NCBI GenBank assembly: GCA_009377535.1
Contig: WHTV01000004.1
Location: forward strand, 25,351 to 89,350
DNA: 64,000 nucleotides
DNA from: Kiloniellaceae bacterium
GTDB lineage: Bacteria; Pseudomonadota; Alphaproteobacteria; Kiloniellales; Kiloniellaceae
Direction of reading: 5' to 3'
Part shown: piece by piece, positions 9,277 through 17,231 of the stretch
Layout of the letters: the number at the start of each line of letters is the position of its first letter
Position numbering within the stretch: position 1 is the stretch's first letter
Made by a program: the position numbers and the translations under genes
Notes under the pieces: generated by a model
Database searches by the model: none
The model's input: only the letters and a program-made list of their open reading frames with translations
Told to the model about the DNA's origin: nothing

Positions 9277-10350
9277 ATGTCTGCAGCGGAGACCCCTGGC
9301 TGGCTCTCAGATCCCTGGAATCTCGGCCTCGCCATCGCTTTGACCGGTCTGGCGAGCTGGGCGGCCACTGGTGCGGTGCTGCGCCTGCTGGTCGCCTGGC
9401 GGGTCTACGACAAGCCGAACCACCGCAGCAGCCACGGCCGGGCGAGGCCGCGCGGTGGCGGCTTGGCGGTGGTGCCGGTGGCGCTCGTCGCCTGGATCGC
9501 CACCACCCTGGCCGGCGGCGGTGCCGACCGGGGTTTCTGGCTGATCGTCGCCGGCGCCTGCCTGCTTGGCGCGATCTCCTGGGCCGATGATGTGAAGCCG
9601 CGACCGGCCAGCCTGCGTTTTGGCGTGCAGGTGGCCGCCGTCACCCTCGGGCTCTGGGCCCTCGACCCGGCGGGGCTGGTGTTCCAAGGCCTGCTGCCGC
9701 CGGCCGCCGACCGCCTCGCCGCCGCGCTGGTCTGGCTGTGGTTCATCAATCTTTTCAACTTCATGGACGGCATCGACGGTATCACCGCGGTGGAAACCGT
9801 CGCCATCGGCGGCGGCTTGGCGCTGGTCGCGGTCCTGCAGGACCTCGCACCGGTTGCGATCTTCCAGAGCGCGGCGCTGGCTGCCGTCGCCATCGGCTTT
9901 CTGTACTGGAACTGGGCACCGTCGCGCATCTTCCTCGGCGACGTCGGCTCGGTGCCGCTCGGCTACCTGCTCGGCTGGCTGTTGGTCGGCGCGGCGGCCG
10001 ACGGGTTTTGGGCCGTCGCCGTCATCCTGCCGCTCTACTATCTGGCCGATGCCACCTGGACCTTGCTGCGGCGTGCCGGGCGACAGGAGAAGCTGTGGCG
10101 GGCCCACCGGGAGCATTTCTACCAGCGCGCCGTGCAGCGCGGTTTCGGCCATGGCGCCATCGCCCTGCGAATCCTGCTGTGCAACGCCGTGCTGGTGGCG
10201 CTCGCCCTCGCGGCCTCCGTCGGCGGCGCTCCGCTGCTGCCGTGGATCAGCCTGGCGCTTGCCTCGCTTGCGGTTGCCGTTCTTCTGTTTATTCTGGCGC
10301 GACAGGCACCTCCGTCGACGCGGTCCGAATCGGCGCCCCCTCCGGACTAG
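9277..10350 (+). CDS. WecA/WbpL-like undecaprenyl-phosphate glycosyl-1-phosphate transferase
   Basis: 357 residues with about ten membrane segments, a member of the MraY/WecA/WbpL (GT4-like prenyl transferase) family. Diagnostic motifs are YDKPNHRSSHGRARPRGGG, the first Asp pair in SWADDVKPRP, the catalytic NLFNFMDGIDGI and the loop WAPSRIFLGDVGS. HREHFYQRAV near the C-terminus is the HxHxYQR-like loop typical of WbpL-type enzymes. It starts polysaccharide assembly by loading a sugar phosphate onto undecaprenyl phosphate. With the next gene it forms the usual initiating pair for O-antigen or exopolysaccharide synthesis. Confidence 0.92.
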   Translation: MSAAETPGWLSDPWNLGLAIALTGLASWAATGAVLRLLVAWRVYDKPNHRSSHGRARPRGGGLAVVPVALVAWIATTLAGGGADRGFWLIVAGACLLGAISWADDVKPRPASLRFGVQVAAVTLGLWALDPAGLVFQGLLPPAADRLAAALVWLWFINLFNFMDGIDGITAVETVAIGGGLALVAVLQDLAPVAIFQSAALAAVAIGFLYWNWAPSRIFLGDVGSVPLGYLLGWLLVGAAADGFWAVAVILPLYYLADATWTLLRRAGRQEKLWRAHREHFYQRAVQRGFGHGAIALRILLCNAVLVALALAASVGGAPLLPWISLALASLAVAVLLFILARQAPPSTRSESAPPPD

Positions 10351-10428
10351 GCGCGCTCTGCACCGCGGCGGCGGCCACAGCGGCCGAGCAGTGCGCAGTG
10401 ATTTCGCGAAGAGGGCCAAGAAGCCGGC

Positions 10429-12360
10429 ATGAAATTGGGCTCCCCCAGATTCCCCAGGCAGATTGTCGCCTTTCTGCACGACCTGACCATGGCGGCGGCG
10501 GCCTTCATGATCGCTCTGCTGCTGCGTCTCGGCAACGAGGCCTGGACGTCGCTGATGACGGCGCTGTGGCCCGCCATGCTGATGTTCACCGCGGTCTGCG
10601 GCCTGGTCTTCCTGATCACCGGCCTCTATCGCGGCGTCTGGCGCTATGCCTCGATGAACGACCTCGTGGCGATCATCAGGGCGGTCAGCCTGTCGCTGGC
10701 GGTCTTCCTGCCGATCACCTTCCTCATCACCCGCCTCGACAGCCTGCCGCGGTCCTGGCTGGTGATCTCCTGGTTCGTGCTGATCTTCCTGCTCGGCGCG
10801 CCGCGCATGCTCTACCGCGTGTTCAAGGACCAGGGCTTCCGCCACCTGCTGGAGCGCGACCGCCACCGCCGCGTGCCGGTGCTGCTGATCGGTGCCGGCG
10901 ATGCCGCCGAGACCTTCATCCGTGAGATGGCACGTGACCGTGACGGCCCCTTCGAGGTGCTCGGCGTCGTCGACGAAAAAGGTACCCGCATCGGGCGCAA
11001 CATCCACGGCGTGCCGGTCTTCGGCGAGCTGGACGACATGCCGGAGATCTTCCGCCGGCTGGCCAAGCGCGACCGTAAGCCGCAGCGGGTCATCCTGACC
11101 AAGCCGCTGGAGCGCGACGAACTCGACTATGTGTTGGAGCTGGCCGACAGCCACGGTGCCACGGTAGCCCGCCTGCCGCGGCTGACCGACTTCAGCGGCG
11201 GCGTGGAGGAGCGCCTGCAGATCCGCCCGATCGCCATCGAGGATCTGCTGGGCCGGCCGCAGACGCCGCTCGACCGCCCGGCCATGCAGCGACTCATCGA
11301 AGGCCGCCGCGTGCTGGTCACCGGCGCCGGCGGTTCCATCGGAGCCGAGCTGACGCGCCAGATCGCCGCCTATCGCCCGGCCCAACTGACGCTCTTCGAC
11401 AGCTCCGAGTACAACCTCTACAGCATCGACCTCGAGCTCGGCGAGCGCTGCCCCGCGCTGCCGCGCACCGCCCTGATCGGCGACGTGCGCGACAATCGGC
11501 GGGTCGAACGCCTCTTCGCCGAGGCGCAACCGGACCTGGTGTTTCATGCTGCTGCCCTGAAGCACGTGCCGATGGTCGAGCACAATCCGCTGGAAGGCTT
11601 GCACACCAACGTGTTGGGCACCCGCAACGTCGCCGATGCTTGCCGTCGCAGCGGGGTCTCGGCCATGGTGCTGATATCGACCGATAAGGCGGTCAATCCG
11701 CCCAACGTGATGGGCGCCAGCAAGCGGCTGGCAGAGAGCTACTGCCAGGCGCTCGATTTGCTACGCGGCTCGAGCGGCGGCGGCACGCGCTTCGTCACCG
11801 TGCGCTTCGGCAACGTGCTGGGATCGACAGGGTCTGTGGTGCCGCTGTTCCAGCGCCAGCTGGCCGCCGGCGGGCCGCTGACCGTGACCCATCCGGAGAT
11901 GACGCGCTACTTCATGACGGTACGCGAGGCGGTCGAGCTGGTGCTGCAGGCCTCGGCGCTGGGCACCGCGAGCCCGCCGGCGCGAGCCGGGTCGATCTAC
12001 GTGCTCGACATGGGCGACCCGGTGAAGATCACCGATCTGGCGCGCCAGATGATCCGCCTCGCGGGCCTGCGCCCCGACAAGGAGATCGAGATTCGCATCA
12101 CCGGCCTGCGCCCCGGCGAGAAGCTGCACGAGGAGCTGTTCCACGGCAGCGAGGTCCTGATGGCGACGGAGCATCCGGGCCTGAAGCTGGCCACCCCGCG
12201 CACCGCCGACGCCGAGCTGCTCGCCCGCAGCCTCGATGAGTTGACCGCCCTGCTGCAGCAGGGCGACCGCGGCAAGGCCGTGCGTCTGCTGCAGCAGCTG
12301 GTGCCGGAATTTCGCGGCGGGCACGCGGCGGATCGGCGTAGCGCCGCTGCCGGTGCTTGA
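10429..12360 (+). CDS. CapD/PglF/WbpM-like nucleotide-sugar 4,6-dehydratase
   Basis: 643 residues. Four N-terminal transmembrane helices are followed by a CoA-binding-like Rossmann domain (VLLIGAGDAAETFIREM) and then an extended-SDR domain. The NAD motif is TGAGGSIGAELTRQI near residue 298. The catalytic region is STDKAVNPPNVMGASKR near residue 417, with the Asp-for-Tyr arrangement typical of this family. LRPGEKLHEELF is also typical. It converts UDP-GlcNAc to the 4-keto-6-deoxy sugar used for QuiNAc, FucNAc or bacillosamine. The start ATG has GAAG upstream. It sits between the WecA-like gene and purH. Confidence 0.92.
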   Translation: MKLGSPRFPRQIVAFLHDLTMAAAAFMIALLLRLGNEAWTSLMTALWPAMLMFTAVCGLVFLITGLYRGVWRYASMNDLVAIIRAVSLSLAVFLPITFLITRLDSLPRSWLVISWFVLIFLLGAPRMLYRVFKDQGFRHLLERDRHRRVPVLLIGAGDAAETFIREMARDRDGPFEVLGVVDEKGTRIGRNIHGVPVFGELDDMPEIFRRLAKRDRKPQRVILTKPLERDELDYVLELADSHGATVARLPRLTDFSGGVEERLQIRPIAIEDLLGRPQTPLDRPAMQRLIEGRRVLVTGAGGSIGAELTRQIAAYRPAQLTLFDSSEYNLYSIDLELGERCPALPRTALIGDVRDNRRVERLFAEAQPDLVFHAAALKHVPMVEHNPLEGLHTNVLGTRNVADACRRSGVSAMVLISTDKAVNPPNVMGASKRLAESYCQALDLLRGSSGGGTRFVTVRFGNVLGSTGSVVPLFQRQLAAGGPLTVTHPEMTRYFMTVREAVELVLQASALGTASPPARAGSIYVLDMGDPVKITDLARQMIRLAGLRPDKEIEIRITGLRPGEKLHEELFHGSEVLMATEHPGLKLATPRTADAELLARSLDELTALLQQGDRGKAVRLLQQLVPEFRGGHAADRRSAAAGA

Positions 12361-12440
12361 CGCTCGGGTGCCCGCCTCTTACTAAGCCGGCATCCTGAAG
12401 CCGCTTTTCGCCCATCGCTGCCGAGTGGAGTTGCCAGCCC

Positions 12441-14021
12441 ATGCCCGTCGACACCCCCATGCAGATCAAGCGCGCGCTCGTTTCGGTCTCCGACAAGACG
12501 GATCTGGTCGAGTTCGGCCGCTTCCTCGCCGGCCACGGCGTCGAGGTCCTCTCCACCGGCGGCTCGGCCAAGGCGCTTGCTGCCGCCGGTGTGGCAGTGG
12601 TCGAGGTGGCTGTCCACACCGGCTTCCCGGAAATCATGGGCGGCCGGGTGAAAACCCTGCACCCCAAGATCCACGGCGGCATTCTCGCGCGCCGCGATCG
12701 CACCGACCACGTCGCAGCAATGCAGGAGCACGGCATCGACGGCATCGACATGGTGGTCTCCAACCTCTACCCCTTCGAGGCGACGCTGGCCTCCGGCGCC
12801 GACTACGACAGCTGCGTCGAGAACATCGACATCGGCGGCCCGGCCATGGTGCGTGCCTCGGCCAAGAACCACGATTTCGTCACCATCGTCACCGACCCCG
12901 GCGACTACGCCGCGGTGATGGCGGAGATGACCGCTAACCAGGGTGCCGTCGGGGCCGCCCTGCGCCGCCGCCTCGCCATGACCGCCTTCAGCCACACCGC
13001 TGCCTACGACGCCATGATCGCCGGTTGGCTGGCGCGCGAGCAGGGCGAGACCTTCCCTCAGCGCCTCGTCATCGCCGGCCGGCGGCAGCAGAACCTACGC
13101 TATGGCGAGAACCCGCACCAAGCGGCCGCCGCCTATGCCACAGGGGCGCCGCGGCCCGGCGTTATCGGCGCCACGCAGTTGCAGGGCAAGGAGCTCAGCT
13201 ACAACAACCTGAACGACACCAACGCTGCCTTCGAGCTGGTGGCCGAGTTCGCGGTGCCGACGGTGGCTATCATCAAGCACGCCAATCCTTGCGGCGTGGC
13301 CAGCCGGGACAGCCTCGCGGCGGCCTACGCCGAAGCGCTGGCCTGCGACCCGGTCAGCGCCTTCGGCGGCATCGTCGCGGTGAACCGGGTGCTCGACGCC
13401 GCCACCGCCGAGGAAGTGGCCAAGCTGTTCGCCGAAGTGGTGATCGCGCCGGCGGTCGACGACTCGGCCAAGGCGGTGCTGGCTGCGAAGAAGAACCTGC
13501 GGGTGCTGGTCACCGGCGGATTGCCCGACCCCGCTGCCGCGGGACTGCAATTGAGCCCGCTGGCCGGCGGTTTCCTGGCCCAGAGCCGCGACAATGGACG
13601 CATCGATCCCAAAGCCCTGAAGGTGGTGACCCGGCGCGCGCCGAGCGAGCGGGAACTGGCCGACATGGTCTTTGCCTTCTGCGTTGCCAAGCATGTGAAG
13701 TCGAACGCCATCGTCTATGCGCGCGACGGCGCCACCGTCGGCATAGGCGCCGGGCAGATGAGTCGCGTCGACTCTTCACGCATCGCCGCCTGGAAAGCGC
13801 GCGAGGCCACGCCCGAGGGCGCGCCGGCGAAAACCCAAGGTTCGGTCGTCGCCTCCGATGCCTTCTTCCCCTTCGCCGACGGCCTGCTGGCCGCGGTCGA
13901 GGCCGGCGCCACTGCGGTGATCCAGCCTGGCGGTTCGATGCGCGACGAAGAGGTGATCGCAGCGGCCGACAGCGCGGGCATCGCCATGGTATTCACCGGC
14001 CTGCGTCACTTCCGGCACTGA
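12441..14021 (+). CDS. purH: Bifunctional AICAR transformylase / IMP cyclohydrolase PurH
   Basis: 526 residues, normal length. The N-terminal MGS-like IMP cyclohydrolase domain shows [35 protein letters not shown] and NLYPFE. The C-terminal transformylase domain shows [22 protein letters not shown] and the catalytic IIKHANPCG, with [10 protein letters not shown] and [10 protein letters not shown] near the end. It performs the last two steps of purine synthesis. The start is taken as the ATG at 12441 with GGAG upstream; [13 protein letters not shown] at 12459 is an alternative. Confidence 0.97.
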   Translation: MPVDTPMQIKRALVSVSDKTDLVEFGRFLAGHGVEVLSTGGSAKALAAAGVAVVEVAVHTGFPEIMGGRVKTLHPKIHGGILARRDRTDHVAAMQEHGIDGIDMVVSNLYPFEATLASGADYDSCVENIDIGGPAMVRASAKNHDFVTIVTDPGDYAAVMAEMTANQGAVGAALRRRLAMTAFSHTAAYDAMIAGWLAREQGETFPQRLVIAGRRQQNLRYGENPHQAAAAYATGAPRPGVIGATQLQGKELSYNNLNDTNAAFELVAEFAVPTVAIIKHANPCGVASRDSLAAAYAEALACDPVSAFGGIVAVNRVLDAATAEEVAKLFAEVVIAPAVDDSAKAVLAAKKNLRVLVTGGLPDPAAAGLQLSPLAGGFLAQSRDNGRIDPKALKVVTRRAPSERELADMVFAFCVAKHVKSNAIVYARDGATVGIGAGQMSRVDSSRIAAWKAREATPEGAPAKTQGSVVASDAFFPFADGLLAAVEAGATAVIQPGGSMRDEEVIAAADSAGIAMVFTGLRHFRH

Positions 14022-14022
14022 G

Positions 14023-14115
14023 CCCCTGCCGCCGACCGCCGCCGATTTGTTGAAGGACATCGAGCGGGCGGTGGAGAAGTACAGCGAAACGCCGCTGACC
14101 GGCGCGACCGCATAG
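14023..14115 (+). pseudogene. Possible 3' remnant of an unidentified gene
   Basis: Immediately after purH, in a different frame, 30 codons read like coding sequence (AADLLKDIERAVEKYSETPL, then a short tail) and end at TAG 14113-14115. Third positions are almost all G or C, as in neighbouring genes. No start codon with a ribosome site is visible and I cannot name the family. It may be a decayed gene tail or chance. Confidence 0.2.
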
Positions 14116-14127
14116 GCTGCCGAGCAG

Positions 14128-15015
14128 CTATTCGGCGAACTGCTCCACCAGGAAGTCGACAAAGCTGCGCACCCGGGCGGAAAGATGCCGGCCCGGCGGG
14201 TAGACCGCCTGGATCGCACTGTCCGGCCAGTGATAGTCCGGCAGCAGGCGCAGCAGCCGCCCGGCCTTGATGTCCGGGCCGATCAGCCAGAGCGGCGAGA
14301 GGATGACCCCGTGCCCGTTCAGCGCGGCGGCATGCAGCATCATCGGATTGTTGGTCTCCAGATTGCCCGACACCGTGATGGTGCTTTCCTGGCCGCGCTG
14401 GTCGATCAAATGCCAGTCGTAACGCTGGGCCCGGTAGGTGTAGATCAGACAGTTGTGCGCGGCGAGATCCTCCGGCCGGCCGGGCGCAGGGCGGCCGGCG
14501 AGATAGGCCGGGGCGGCGGCCAGCACCCGGCGGTTGGCCGCCAGGCGGCGGCCGATGAGGCTGGAATCCTCCAGGTCGCCGACACGCAGGGCGAGGTCGA
14601 AGCCCTCCTCGATCATGTTCACGAAACGGTCGTTGAGATCGATGTCCAGGGTCAGCTCCGGATGGCGCGCGAGAAACGTCGGCAGCACCGGCAGCAGATG
14701 GAGGATGCCGAAGGCGGTGGGCAGCGTGACGCGCAATCGCCCGCGCACGACCGTGCGGTTGCTGGAGACCGCGGCCGCGGCATCTTCCAGGTCGCTGAGG
14801 ATGCGGCTGGCGCGCTCGAAGAAGGCGGCGCCCTCCTCGGTCAGGCTGAGGCGGCGGGTGGTGCGGTTGAAAAGGCGCACCGTCAACTGGTCCTCCAGGC
14901 GACCAATCTGCTTGCTGACCGCCGAGGGTGTCAAGCCGAGCGCCCGCGCGGCCGCCGAGAAGCTGCCCTCCCGCACCGCCCGGACGAAGACCGGAAGCCC
15001 TTCCAGGTTGTCCAT
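14128..15015 (-). CDS. LysR-family transcriptional regulator
   Basis: 295 residues. The N-terminal winged helix (residues 1-60) has FVRAVREGSFSAAARALGLT and SAVSKQIGRLEDQL, followed by NRTTRRLSLTEEG. The substrate-binding domain begins at GRLRVTLPTAFG. It resembles the CrgA/AaeR-like group that often controls divergent genes. It is divergent from the small ORF at 15083, with a 67-bp AT-rich gap. The effector is unknown. Confidence 0.93.
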   Translation of the reverse strand: MDNLEGLPVFVRAVREGSFSAAARALGLTPSAVSKQIGRLEDQLTVRLFNRTTRRLSLTEEGAAFFERASRILSDLEDAAAAVSSNRTVVRGRLRVTLPTAFGILHLLPVLPTFLARHPELTLDIDLNDRFVNMIEEGFDLALRVGDLEDSSLIGRRLAANRRVLAAAPAYLAGRPAPGRPEDLAAHNCLIYTYRAQRYDWHLIDQRGQESTITVSGNLETNNPMMLHAAALNGHGVILSPLWLIGPDIKAGRLLRLLPDYHWPDSAIQAVYPPGRHLSARVRSFVDFLVEQFAE

Positions 15016-15082
15016 TGCTGTCTCATCTTTGCCAATTCAGAACAAATCATATGATGAATTACCAGATTATCAATTCAAAAGA
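15016..15082. promoter_or_regulatory. AT-rich divergent control region with ATCATATGAT palindrome
   Basis: The gap between the LysR gene and the divergent small ORF is much more AT-rich than its surroundings. It contains the perfect palindrome ATCATATGAT at 15046-15055 and three spaced AATT blocks. It is the natural place for LysR binding and for both promoters; the exact sites are not resolved. Confidence 0.4.
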
Positions 15083-15388
15083 ATGGCCATAGCGTCAATC
15101 CGACGACAGGCCACTCCAGCCGACGCGAGGCAGCAGAGCATGACAAGCAGAGCCGGCAGCACGACCAGCGCAACCCTTCTTTCCTATGCCCGTCGGGCTG
15201 GCAGGCCGGCGGCCGCAGCGATTTCGCACGCCGAGATCGAACGCGCCGTCGGGCGCGGGCGAAGGCTTCAGGGCGAAGCCCTGCGCCACGGGTTCGGGCA
15301 GTTCTTCCGCTTCCTGGTGGCCGGCTGCAGCCTGCGCAAGCTGCGGATTCCCGGCCAGCTGCCGGGCCAGCCTCACTCCTGCTGCTGA
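15083..15388 (+). CDS. Small hypothetical protein divergent from LysR gene
   Basis: 101 residues if read from the ATG at 15083, 82 from the ATG at 15140. The basic, Arg/Ala-rich sequence has an amphipathic segment (AEIERAVGRGRRLQGEALRH) followed by GFGQFFRFLVAGCSLRKL and ends in Cys-Cys. Small proteins with this kind of RGRRLxxEALRxGF segment occur in many alphaproteobacteria, often near regulators; function unknown. The 3' end overlaps the convergent MFS gene by 16 bp. Moderate doubt that it is real. Confidence 0.45.
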   Translation: MAIASIRRQATPADARQQSMTSRAGSTTSATLLSYARRAGRPAAAAISHAEIERAVGRGRRLQGEALRHGFGQFFRFLVAGCSLRKLRIPGQLPGQPHSCC

Positions 15389-16716
15389 CCGGACGGCGCC
15401 GCGGCGCGCCGCTGGGGATCGGCGAGGGGCCAGAGCAGCAGGAAGCCGGCAAGGAAAAACAGCAGGATGGTCGCCATGCCGACGCGCTGGCTATCGGCCC
15501 AGACGGTGGCCCAGCCGACCAGCGCTGGGCCGAGGAAGGCGGTCACCTTTCCCGAGAGAGCGTAGAGCCCGAAGAATTCGGTCGCCAGCGCCGGCGGTGC
15601 GATGCGCGCGAAGTAGGACCGGCTGGCGGTCTGCGCCGGGCCGATGAAGGTGCCGATGCCGCAGCCGAGGACGTAGAACCAGGTCTGGCTTTCGATCAGC
15701 AGGATCGCCGCGCCGAGCACGACCAGCGCGGCCAATGAGGTGAGGATGGTGAACTTGGCGCCCACCAGGTCGTCGACCCAGGCGAAGCCGAAGGCACCGA
15801 GCCCGGCAGTGACGTTCAGCAGGATCCCAAAGATCAGGATGTCCTGGAAGGACATGCCGAAGCTGCCGGCAGCGTAGATGCCGCCGAAGGCGAAGAGCGT
15901 GTTGAGGCCGTCGGTATAGAGCATGCGCGCCACCAGGAAACGCCAAGTCTGGCCGTGGCTCGGCAGCAGCTTCAGCGTCTGCCACAGGCTGGCGAGGCCG
16001 TTACGTACGGCGCCGGCGAGGTGGAAGGGTGGCGGGGTTTCGCGCACCAGGAAAAACAGCGGCAGCGCGAAAACGGCGAACCACAGGCCGACGAAGGGTC
16101 CGGTGATGCGGACCTCCTCCGCCCGGCCCTTGTCGAGGCCGAGGAGCGGCGCCTCCGGCATGACGAAGAGCACGAGGCAGAGAGACAGGCTGGCGAGCCC
16201 GCCGGCATAGCCGAGCCCGCCGGCCCAACCGGAGAGCCGGCCGAGGTGGCCGGGCGGCGCCACCTGCGGCAGCATGGCATTGACGAAGACCTGGCCGAAC
16301 TCGAAAGCCATGTTCCCAAGGGCGACCAGCAGCAGCGCCGGCACCACGAAGCGCGCCTCGGGCTCGATCCACCACAGGCCGAAGACGCAGGCCACGGCAA
16401 CGGCGGTGAAGGCACCGATCCACGGCTTGCGCCCGCCGCCCTGGTCGGCGATGGCACCCAGCACCGGCGCCAGCACCGCGAGCGCGAGGCCGGAGAGGCT
16501 CAGCATGAGTCCCCATTGGCCGGTGCCGGCCTCCGGCGTTTCGGCCACGCCGCGCGTGAAATAGGCAGCGAAGACGAAGGTGATGATCACCGTGGGGTAG
16601 GAGGAATTGGCCCAGTCGAAGAGGCACCAGGCAAAGGCCGCGGCGCGGCGGCCCTCCCAGCCGCCGGGCTGCCCGGAGGATTGCGCGGCAGCGTCGATGT
16701 TGGAGTCGGAAACGAT
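15373..16716 (-). CDS. MFS transporter, Atg22/UMF1 type, with apparent ATC start
   Basis: About 447 residues, twelve predicted helices. The family hallmark AFAWCLFDWANSSYPT near the N-terminus, IADQGGGRKPWIG in the loop 2-3 region, GLNTLFAFGGIYAAG and GPAQTASRSYFARIAPP place it in the UMF1/Atg22-like MFS group; the substrate is unknown. The hallmark lies upstream of the first conventional start (GTG at 16590), which has no ribosome site. Upstream of that GTG there is no in-frame ATG, GTG or TTG before the TAG near 16750. The best candidate is ATC at 16714-16716, 9 nt after GGAGG. If only the GTG were used, the conserved first helix would be truncated. Confidence 0.85.
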   Translation of the reverse strand: MVSDSNIDAAAQSSGQPGGWEGRRAAAFAWCLFDWANSSYPTVIITFVFAAYFTRGVAETPEAGTGQWGLMLSLSGLALAVLAPVLGAIADQGGGRKPWIGAFTAVAVACVFGLWWIEPEARFVVPALLLVALGNMAFEFGQVFVNAMLPQVAPPGHLGRLSGWAGGLGYAGGLASLSLCLVLFVMPEAPLLGLDKGRAEEVRITGPFVGLWFAVFALPLFFLVRETPPPFHLAGAVRNGLASLWQTLKLLPSHGQTWRFLVARMLYTDGLNTLFAFGGIYAAGSFGMSFQDILIFGILLNVTAGLGAFGFAWVDDLVGAKFTILTSLAALVVLGAAILLIESQTWFYVLGCGIGTFIGPAQTASRSYFARIAPPALATEFFGLYALSGKVTAFLGPALVGWATVWADSQRVGMATILLFFLAGFLLLWPLADPQRRAAAPSGQQQE

Positions 16717-16819
16717 CGCGGCGGTCCTCCGGCGGGCGGGCCCTTTCCGCTAGCAGCTTTCTGAAGAGCGCTCAAGCGGTGTAGGCTCCCGGCTTCCAGC
16801 AAGACTGCGAGAGGACGTG

Positions 16820-17134
16820 ATGCTGATCGTCACCACCGATGGAATCGAAGGCCGCAAAGTCGTCGAGTACCTGGGCATCGTCTCGGGCGACGCCATCGTC
16901 GGCGCCAATGTGTTTCGTGATGTCTTCGCGCGGGTGCGCGACGTCGTCGGCGGGCGCGCCGGTGGCTACGAGAAGGCGCTGCGCGGCGCCAAGGAGCATG
17001 CCATCGAAGACATGGTGCGGGAGGCCGAGGCGGCCGGTGCCGACGCCGTGCTGGCGGTCGACCTCGACTACGAGGTGGTCGGCGAGTCCATGCTGATGGT
17101 CTCGGCCAACGGCACCGCCGTGCGGCTCGGCTGA
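16820..17134 (+). CDS. YbjQ/UPF0145-family protein
   Basis: 104 residues, normal for the UPF0145 (YbjQ) family, which forms pentameric beta barrels and is listed as a heavy-metal-binding domain without proven function. The typical pattern is visible: MLIVTTDGIEGRKVVEYLGI, then SGDAIVGANVFRDVFARVRD, GGRAGGYEKAL, and AEAAGADAVLAVDLDYEVVG. ATG at 16820 with GAGAGG upstream; a GTG one codon earlier is possible. It is divergent from the MFS gene. Confidence 0.93.
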   Translation: MLIVTTDGIEGRKVVEYLGIVSGDAIVGANVFRDVFARVRDVVGGRAGGYEKALRGAKEHAIEDMVREAEAAGADAVLAVDLDYEVVGESMLMVSANGTAVRLG

Positions 17135-17231
17135 GCGCAAACCATCATCGCCAGGGCCAGGGCCGAGTCGACGGTGAGCAATTCACTGGCCTGCGGCCTC
17201 CCCGTCGAGGCGGCCGCGGCGTGAAGCGCGC

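Noticed and set aside
14023-14115. Thirty coding-like codons after purH as a functional small gene
   Set aside because: No start codon with a ribosome site and no recognisable family. At this GC content open frames of that size arise by chance. Kept only as a low-confidence remnant.
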